This document shows, piece by piece, positions 59,564-64,000 of a stretch of DNA of 64,000 nucleotides (position 1 is its first letter; each line of letters opens with the position of its first letter). Source of the DNA: Streptomyces sp. DG2A-72. Lineage in GTDB: Bacteria > Actinomycetota > Actinomycetes > Streptomycetales > Streptomycetaceae. The notes below the pieces were generated by a model. It was not told the DNA's origin, did not search any database, and was given only the letters and a program-made list of their open reading frames with translations. The translations under genes were made by a program, and so were the position numbers. The stretch is taken from contig NZ_JASTLC010000001.1 in NCBI RefSeq assembly GCF_030499575.1, positions 3,558,001 through 3,622,000 of the forward strand. Reading direction: 5' to 3'.

Positions 59564-60370
59564 ATGACCATGAAGCTGGCGTTCTCCACCCTCGGCGTCC
59601 CTGGCCTCCCCATCGCGGACGTGCTGCGCCTCGCGGCCACGCACGGCTATCACGGCGTCGAGTTGCGCGCACATCCTGAGGAGCCGGTGCACCCCGGCAT
59701 CGGGCTCGCCGAACGGGCCGACGTGGTGGCCGAGTTCAAGGGGGCGGGGGTGGAGGTCCTGGGCGTGGCGGGCTACGCACGCGTGGCCGCACCAGGCCCC
59801 GACGAGCCGGTGATCGAGGAGATCCACCGCCTCCTGGACCTCGCCCGCGACCTGGGCGCCGGCTTCATCCGGGTCTTCCCCGGCGCCGGCACCGACCAGT
59901 CCGCCGAGGAGGCCGACGCGACGGCCGCGCGACGCCTGGGCACGGCCGCGGAGTACGCAGGCGACCTGGGCGTACGCATCTTGATGGAGACCCACGACTC
60001 CCACCGCACCGGCGCCGCCGCGATCCGCGTCCTGGGCCTGGTCGGCCACCGCCAGGTCGGCTCCCTCTGGGACGTCATGCACACCTGGCTCGGCGGCGAA
60101 CAGCCCTCCGAGACCTACGCCGCCCTCTCCCCCTACCTCGGCTACGTCCAGGTCAAGGACATCGCCTCCGCCACCGACACCACCCCCCTTCCCCTGGGCA
60201 CAGGCGTCCTCCCCCTCACCGAGTGCGTCGAGGTCCTCTCCCGCCACGGCTGGGACGGCTGGCTCTGCTGGGAGTACGAGAAGCGGTGGTACGAGGGGGC
60301 CGCGCCGCTTCCGGAACTGCTGGGGGCGGGGCGCGAGCACCTGGCCCGGCTGCTCAACGAGTCGGCGTAG
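59564..60370 (+). CDS. Sugar phosphate isomerase/epimerase-like TIM-barrel protein
   Basis: Xylose-isomerase-like TIM barrel of 268 residues. N-terminal MKLAFSTLGVPGLPIADVLR and HGYHGVELRAHPEEPVHP are typical. Metal ligands probably lie in VRILMETHDSHRTGAAA, VGSLWDVMHTWLGGEQPS, YVQVKDIAS and GWLCWEYEKRW (Glu, Asp, His, Glu). It may start six bases later at ATG 59570. It forms a pair with the MarR-GNAT gene and overlaps the converging hydrolase gene by 17 bp. Substrate is unknown. Confidence 0.8.
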   Translation: MTMKLAFSTLGVPGLPIADVLRLAATHGYHGVELRAHPEEPVHPGIGLAERADVVAEFKGAGVEVLGVAGYARVAAPGPDEPVIEEIHRLLDLARDLGAGFIRVFPGAGTDQSAEEADATAARRLGTAAEYAGDLGVRILMETHDSHRTGAAAIRVLGLVGHRQVGSLWDVMHTWLGGEQPSETYAALSPYLGYVQVKDIASATDTTPLPLGTGVLPLTECVEVLSRHGWDGWLCWEYEKRWYEGAAPLPELLGAGREHLARLLNESA

Positions 60371-60950
60371 GCGTGGCGGAGATCCTGACCGACGGCTCCA
60401 GGCACCACTCCAGCACGGCGGGCCAGGAGCCGTAACCCGCGTCCAGGTCCAGATGGGCTGCACCGGGGATCAGGTCGGTCGGAATACCGAGAGGATCACC
60501 GAAGGCTGCGCGTGCGCCTTCCGGACAGCACGGGTCGTCGTCGCCTGCGACAAGGCGAGTGGGCCCAGGGAGCGTGAAATCCAGGACGGGCGGGGCGAAT
60601 TCGGCCACCTCCGGGTGTCGTACGAGCACGGAGGCGGAGGGCGGGGCCACGAGCAGGACCCGGTCCACGCCACCGAGTCCGGGCAGACCGCGGGCGGCGG
60701 CGTGCAGCCACAGGACGGCGGAGGCGCTGTGGGCAAGGACGATGCGTTGGGCGCCGGCGGGCAGGTCGTCCAGATGCCGGGCCAGCTCGGTGAGCCAGAC
60801 CTCCAGGTCGGGGTCGCCGGGGTCCGGCAGCTGGGGATAGGTGACGTGGTGGCCGAGTTCGGTCAGACGGTCGGCGAGCCAGTGCTGCCAGTGGTCCTTG
60901 GGACGGCGGTTCTGCCAGCCGTGGAGGATGAGGTAGGAGCGCGTGGTCAT
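60354..60950 (-). CDS. RBBP9/YdeN-type small serine hydrolase
   Basis: Alpha/beta-hydrolase of 198 residues. SYLILHGWQNRRPKDHWQHW at the N terminus is the family start. The nucleophile elbow is IVLAHSASAVLWLH (Ser in HSAS), the acid is in VAGDDDPCCPEGA, and the His is in GAAHLDLDAGYGSWPAVLEW. These enzymes hydrolyse small esters; natural substrates are poorly known. It is divergent from the LysR gene, which may control it. Confidence 0.85.
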   Translation of the reverse strand: MTTRSYLILHGWQNRRPKDHWQHWLADRLTELGHHVTYPQLPDPGDPDLEVWLTELARHLDDLPAGAQRIVLAHSASAVLWLHAAARGLPGLGGVDRVLLVAPPSASVLVRHPEVAEFAPPVLDFTLPGPTRLVAGDDDPCCPEGARAAFGDPLGIPTDLIPGAAHLDLDAGYGSWPAVLEWCLEPSVRISATPTPTR

Positions 60951-60954
60951 GGGG

Positions 60955-60994
60955 TTGACGGTTTCCGACCACTGACCTAATGGTCCAGTTAATC
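60955..60994. promoter_or_regulatory. Shared promoter/operator between hydrolase and LysR genes
   Basis: TTGACG (60955-60960) is followed after 17 bp by TAATGG. TAATGGTCCAGTTA is an inverted TAA-N8-TTA site with the T-N11-A character of LysR boxes. The gap between the start codons is only 51 bp. Confidence 0.4.
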
Positions 60995-61001
60995 TTTTGC
61001 G

Positions 61002-61940
61002 GTGGAACAGGTAAGCGAAACCTTCACCATTGACCTGCGTCGCCTGACCGTACTGCGCGAGCTCCAGCGCAGGGGCAGCCTCGCTCGCACGGCCGAGGCG
61101 CTGCATCTCACCCCCTCGGCGGTCTCGCAGCAGCTCGCGGCGCTGGCCCGTGAGGTGGGTGTTCCGTTGACCGAGCGGGACGGGCGAGGCGTACGCCTGA
61201 CCGGTCAGGCCCGTCTCCTGCTCACCCACGCCGACCTGATCGCCGCCCAACTGGAGCGGGCGCGCGCCGACTTGGCGGCGTACGGGGACGGCGGCCGGGG
61301 GCAGGTGACCGTCGGCTGCTTCTCCAGCGCCATCCTGGGGCTGCTCCCCTCCACCCTCGCCGCCCTGCGCGACCGGCTCCCCCACCTCCGTATCGACGTC
61401 GTCGAGTCCGAACCGCCGGACCTCTTCACCGCCCTCGACGCCGGCCAGGTCGACGTGGCGATCGCCGTAGACTTCGCCGCCGCGCCCCCGCACACCGACA
61501 AGCGCTACGTCCGCACCGACCTCCTCACCGACGTCCTGGACCTCGCCGCCCCGGCCGACCACCCGCTGGCCGGGCAGGGACGGGTCGCGTTGCGGGAGCT
61601 TGCCGGTGAGGCCTGGATCGTGGGCGAGGCGCGGAGTTGCTGCGGCGCGGTGGCACGGTCGGTATGTGCGGCTGCCGGCTTCACACCCGACATCCGGCAC
61701 GCGGTGAACGACTGGGCGGCGGTGGCGGCGCTGGTGGAAGCGGGGCAGGGGGTGGCCCTCATCCCACGGCTGGTCCGGTCCTCGTACGCCGGGCGCCGCA
61801 TCACCCTGCTGACCACGGACGGCGAGCCACCGTCGCGGAACGTCTTCGCCGCCGTACGAGCCGGGTCGGAGCGGGATCCGGTACTGGCGGCGGTGCGGGA
61901 GCAGCTACGTTCCATGGCAGCCGAGTTGGTCAACTGCTGA
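61002..61940 (+). CDS. LysR-family transcriptional regulator
   Basis: Regulator of 312 residues. HTH: DLRRLTVLRELQRRGSLART then AEALHLTPSAVSQQLAALAR. The effector domain has VTVGCFSSAILGLLPSTLAA, ALDAGQVDVAIAVDF and VEAGQGVALIPRL. GTG start is 51 bp from the divergent hydrolase start. It probably activates that gene and represses its own. The last codons overlap the converging ATPase gene by 11 bp. Confidence 0.88.
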   Translation: MEQVSETFTIDLRRLTVLRELQRRGSLARTAEALHLTPSAVSQQLAALAREVGVPLTERDGRGVRLTGQARLLLTHADLIAAQLERARADLAAYGDGGRGQVTVGCFSSAILGLLPSTLAALRDRLPHLRIDVVESEPPDLFTALDAGQVDVAIAVDFAAAPPHTDKRYVRTDLLTDVLDLAAPADHPLAGQGRVALRELAGEAWIVGEARSCCGAVARSVCAAAGFTPDIRHAVNDWAAVAALVEAGQGVALIPRLVRSSYAGRRITLLTTDGEPPSRNVFAAVRAGSERDPVLAAVREQLRSMAAELVNC

Positions 61941-62349
61941 GGACGCGGACCCAGACCGACTTGCCGAATTCGCGGTCTCTTACTTCCCAGGCGTCGGAGA
62001 GAGCCTCGACGAGGAGGAGGCCTCTTCCTGATGTGGCGTCGGGGTCATAGGGCTTGCGGACCGGGTGGTGCGGTGAGCCGTCGGCGACCTCGATCTCGAT
62101 CGTCTTGGCGCCGTCGTAGGTGAGAGCCACGTCGACGGTGCGGCCGGGGCGGCGGACGTGACGGATCGCGTTCGTGGCCAGCTCCGAGATGACGAGCGTG
62201 ATCGTCTCGGTGGTGTCTTCGGGGACCGACCAGGACGTGAGCACGATACGGGCGCCGTGACGGGCCTCGGCGATGTTGTCGGGGATGGGCATGAAGCTGC
62301 GGCGCCAGGTGCGGGGGCGGGGGTTTGGTACGTGACTTTCTGTGTTCAC
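61930..62349 (-). CDS. HATPase-domain regulatory protein (anti-sigma/RsbW-like)
   Basis: Protein of 139 residues made almost only of a GHKL ATPase fold. The N box is ISELATNAIRHVRRPGR (Glu and Asn), G1 is IEVADGSPHHPVR and G2 is SGRGLLLVEALSDAWEV. Members lie beside XRE-DUF5753 and DUF397 genes in Streptomyces and are thought to act as serine kinases or anti-sigma-like regulators. It is divergent from the XRE gene, which supports a functional set. Confidence 0.88.
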   Translation of the reverse strand: MNTESHVPNPRPRTWRRSFMPIPDNIAEARHGARIVLTSWSVPEDTTETITLVISELATNAIRHVRRPGRTVDVALTYDGAKTIEIEVADGSPHHPVRKPYDPDATSGRGLLLVEALSDAWEVRDREFGKSVWVRVLSS

Positions 62350-62432
62350 GGGACCACTGTCGGCGCAGGTGGGTAGCGTCCGATAGTGACCGAGCGTCGA
62401 CCATCGCGAATGGCAACTGCGGTTGTGGGCGT

Positions 62433-62457
62433 GTTGATTGGCGTTGAGCCGTGTTGA
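62433..62457. promoter_or_regulatory. Three GTTGA repeats phased at 10 bp
   Basis: GTTGA occurs at 62433, 62443 and 62453, exactly one helical turn apart, within units GTGTTGATTG, GCGTTGAGCC and GTGTTGAGGG. The last ends 12 bp before the XRE start codon. Binding there would block translation initiation or transcription, so autoregulation is possible. Confidence 0.5.
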
Positions 62458-62469
62458 GGGGGCGCTGCG

Positions 62470-63288
62470 ATGGGGCAGCCGAAGAAGAACACGTCGTCAC
62501 CGGCCGCGCAGTACTTCGCGGAGGTACTGCGCATGTTGCGTACGGCGGCGGGGCTCTCGCAGAACGAACTGGGTGACCGGATGGGGTACTCGGGCGCTGC
62601 GGTGAGCGCGGTGGAGACGTGCGCGAAGCCTGCGACGGACGAGTTCATCGAGGTGGCGGAGAAGGCGTTGGATGCCGGGGGGCTGGTTGCGGCTGCGGCG
62701 AAGTATCTGCGGTTGGAGCGGTATCCGGCGCACTTCCAAGGGATGGTGCAGCTGGAGCAGGAGGCGCTGAGCGTGTCGGCGTACTGTGTCCAGCTGATTC
62801 ACGGGTTGCTGCAGACCAGGGAATACGCCCGCGCCCTTTACGACCACGCGGTCCCGCCGCTGGATCCCGAGGAGGTCGAGCAGCACGTCACGGCTCGCAT
62901 GGAACGACAGGCTCTGTTCGACCGCAAGCCGGTGGCGATGATCAGCGTGGTGCTCGAAGAAGCGGCGCTACGACGGTTGATCGGCGGATCGAGCGTGATG
63001 AAGCAGCAGTACGAGCACCTCATCGAGTGCGCCGCGCGCCCCAACGTCGCCCTCCAGGTCATGCCGATGAGCCGAGCCGGGCACGCTTGCCTGGCCGGCC
63101 CGTTGACGGTCATCGAGACTCCGGAAGAGGTCACCCTGGTCTATCTGGAAGGTCAGGGCAACAGCCACCTGGTCTCGAAGCCCGACGAGGTGGGTGTGCT
63201 CGCACGGCGTTATGCGATGATCCGAACGCAGGCCCTCAGCCCCGAGGAGTCCGTGACCCTGATCGAGCAGCTTGCGGGTGAACTGTGA
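62470..63288 (+). CDS. XRE-family regulator with DUF5753 domain (WhiJ-like)
   Basis: Regulator of 272 residues. The N-terminal HTH is MLRTAAGLSQNELGDRMGYS followed by GAAVSAVETCAKPATDEFIE. The C-terminal DUF5753 domain has VQLIHGLLQTREYARALYDH, RMERQALFDRKPVAMISVVL, EEAALRRLIGG and GHACLAGPLTVIET. Homologues such as WhiJ influence development in Streptomyces together with a small DUF397 protein. Its stop overlaps the DUF397 start as GTGA. Confidence 0.92.
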   Translation: MGQPKKNTSSPAAQYFAEVLRMLRTAAGLSQNELGDRMGYSGAAVSAVETCAKPATDEFIEVAEKALDAGGLVAAAAKYLRLERYPAHFQGMVQLEQEALSVSAYCVQLIHGLLQTREYARALYDHAVPPLDPEEVEQHVTARMERQALFDRKPVAMISVVLEEAALRRLIGGSSVMKQQYEHLIECAARPNVALQVMPMSRAGHACLAGPLTVIETPEEVTLVYLEGQGNSHLVSKPDEVGVLARRYAMIRTQALSPEESVTLIEQLAGEL

Positions 63289-63458
63289 ATAACTTGGCTT
63301 GGTTCAAGAGCAGTTACAGCGACAACACAGGGGGCGAATGCGTCGAGGTCGCCACCACCTCCGCCATCCACATCCGCGACTCCAAGAACCCCGACAACCC
63401 GCACCTCACCGTCTCCCCCACCGCCTGGGCCGACTTCCTCACGCATGCCGTGAAGTGA
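63285..63458 (+). CDS. DUF397 small protein
   Basis: Small protein of 57 residues starting at GTG: WFKSSYSDNTGGECVEVATT, IHIRDSKNPDNPHLTVSP and AWADFLTHAVK are all typical of DUF397. It partners the XRE-DUF5753 regulator upstream, with which it shares a 4-base overlap, and is thought to modulate DNA binding by that protein. A 200-bp stretch without a recognised gene follows. Confidence 0.9.
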   Translation: MNNLAWFKSSYSDNTGGECVEVATTSAIHIRDSKNPDNPHLTVSPTAWADFLTHAVK

Positions 63459-63659
63459 CTGTCAGGGCCGCCCGCTTCCTTGCCAGTGTCGTGCTTCCAC
63501 GGCCCGCCTCAAGGGCGCTTCGCGTCGGCTACGCCGATCGGCCTCCGGCCGACCCTTGACCCGGTCCGTTCCAGCACGGGTGAGAAGCGAGCGAGCGGCC
63601 CGGAAAGACGGGTGGCCGACGTATGTTCGCGGTGAGGTGAGCTGGGATGCGGGCCGGGG

Positions 63660-64000
63660 ATGGCGGGCGCGAACGCGCCTCGCCAGCACGCCGGGTGGGC
63701 TCAGCGGCTTGCGGCCATCAAGGAAATCAGGCTGCGTCGGGATGCGCTGCCGGGACAGCATGGCGGGGTGCCTGATCTGCTGTGGGATGACGTTGCGTAC
63801 TTCTTCGATCCTGATCTGATGGGTTCGCTGCCGGACGTGCGCGTCCCAGAGGCGTCGGTGGAGGACTGGCAGGCACTCCTCGATCTCGTCGGTGAGCGCG
63901 GCTGGCAGTTCCAGTACTCCGAGGGCGAGACGGTGCTGCCGGTGCCCAGGGCGGACGCAGCGCTCTCCGGCCCGGCGGGCGCCGAGCTCCCTGAACTGCG
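63660..64000 (+). CDS. Uncharacterised protein, 3' end outside the window
   Basis: From ATG 63660 the frame stays open to the window end (113 residues). It contains a basic helix (WAQRLAAIKEIRLRRDALPG) and then an acidic part (LLWDDVAYFFDPDLMGSLPD, VEDWQALLDLVGERGWQFQY). I do not recognise a named domain. Codon bias looks normal for the genome. The upstream ribosome site (GGCCGGGG) is weak, so the true start may lie elsewhere. Confidence 0.6.
   Translation, partial: MAGANAPRQHAGWAQRLAAIKEIRLRRDALPGQHGGVPDLLWDDVAYFFDPDLMGSLPDVRVPEASVEDWQALLDLVGERGWQFQYSEGETVLPVPRADAALSGPAGAELPEL

Overview
The window is a 64 kb piece of an actinobacterial chromosome, almost certainly Streptomyces or a close relative. 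The evidence is the very high G+C with strong third-position bias, frequent GTG starts, many 4-base ATGA/GTGA gene overlaps, and family content typical of the genus: an XRE-DUF5753/DUF397/ATPase trio, Cgl0159-type aldolase, DUF993 protein, secreted chorismate mutase and a fused RbsC-RbsB transporter. From memory only, the stretch from the inositol genes through copper export, citrate synthase and ribose uptake resembles the core chromosome order of S. coelicolor. I saw no tRNA, rRNA, CRISPR array, transposase or phage gene.

Region 1 (1-15845) is an exopolysaccharide locus of the Wzx/Wzy type: three family-4 glycosyltransferases, a Wzy-like polymerase/ligase, a MurJ/Wzx flippase, a polysaccharide deacetylase, a Wzz-like chain-length protein, a FemAB/CelD-like acyltransferase, UDP-sugar 6-dehydrogenase, two epimerases and an initiating sugar-phosphate transferase. 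A lipoprotein GH16 enzyme and a secreted GH26-like enzyme lie within it. A terminator and a promoter near 9.2 kb divide it into two transcription units. Region 2 (15.8-27.4 kb) is accessory cell-surface and metabolic genes: a repeat-rich MPETG sortase substrate, an acyl-CoA synthetase, a secreted chorismate mutase, a VWA lipoprotein, an ABC exporter whose ATPase is fused to an extracytoplasmic hydrolase, a free-standing condensation-domain protein and a lipoprotein.

Region 3 (27.4-34.5 kb) is myo-inositol catabolism: an iolC-aldolase-iolB-iolD-mmsA operon facing a divergent iolE across a shared promoter region. Region 4 (34.5-42.6 kb) has a small HTH protein, a zinc alcohol dehydrogenase, an MMPL exporter with a divergent TetR gene and a 56-bp operator-like inverted repeat, and a copZ-copA copper export pair under a CsoR-type operator. 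After copA comes about 820 bp without a convincing gene. It holds a strong terminator, hairpins with G-rich loops (two with an identical 12-nt loop) and a 46-bp perfect copy of the 3' end of citrate synthase.

Region 5 (42.9-52.7 kb) is citrate synthase, RecD2 helicase and a LacI-controlled ribose operon (ATPase, permease-binding protein fusion, RbsK, RbsD). Region 6 (52.8-60.4 kb) has a decayed AraC-type regulator, an uncharacterised three-gene catabolic operon (TIM-barrel isomerase, DUF993 aldolase-like protein, Gfo/Idh/MocA dehydrogenase) with a divergent LacI gene, a MarR-GNAT fusion and another TIM-barrel isomerase. Region 7 (60.4-64 kb) has a small serine hydrolase, a LysR regulator, a WhiJ-like trio and the start of an unrecognised gene cut by the window end.

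The most interesting observations are the candidate structured RNA and the duplicated citrate synthase end downstream of copA, the hydrolase-ABC ATPase fusion, the uncharacterised three-gene catabolic operon, the YPC replacement of the CPC motif in CopA, and the exopolysaccharide locus as a whole.
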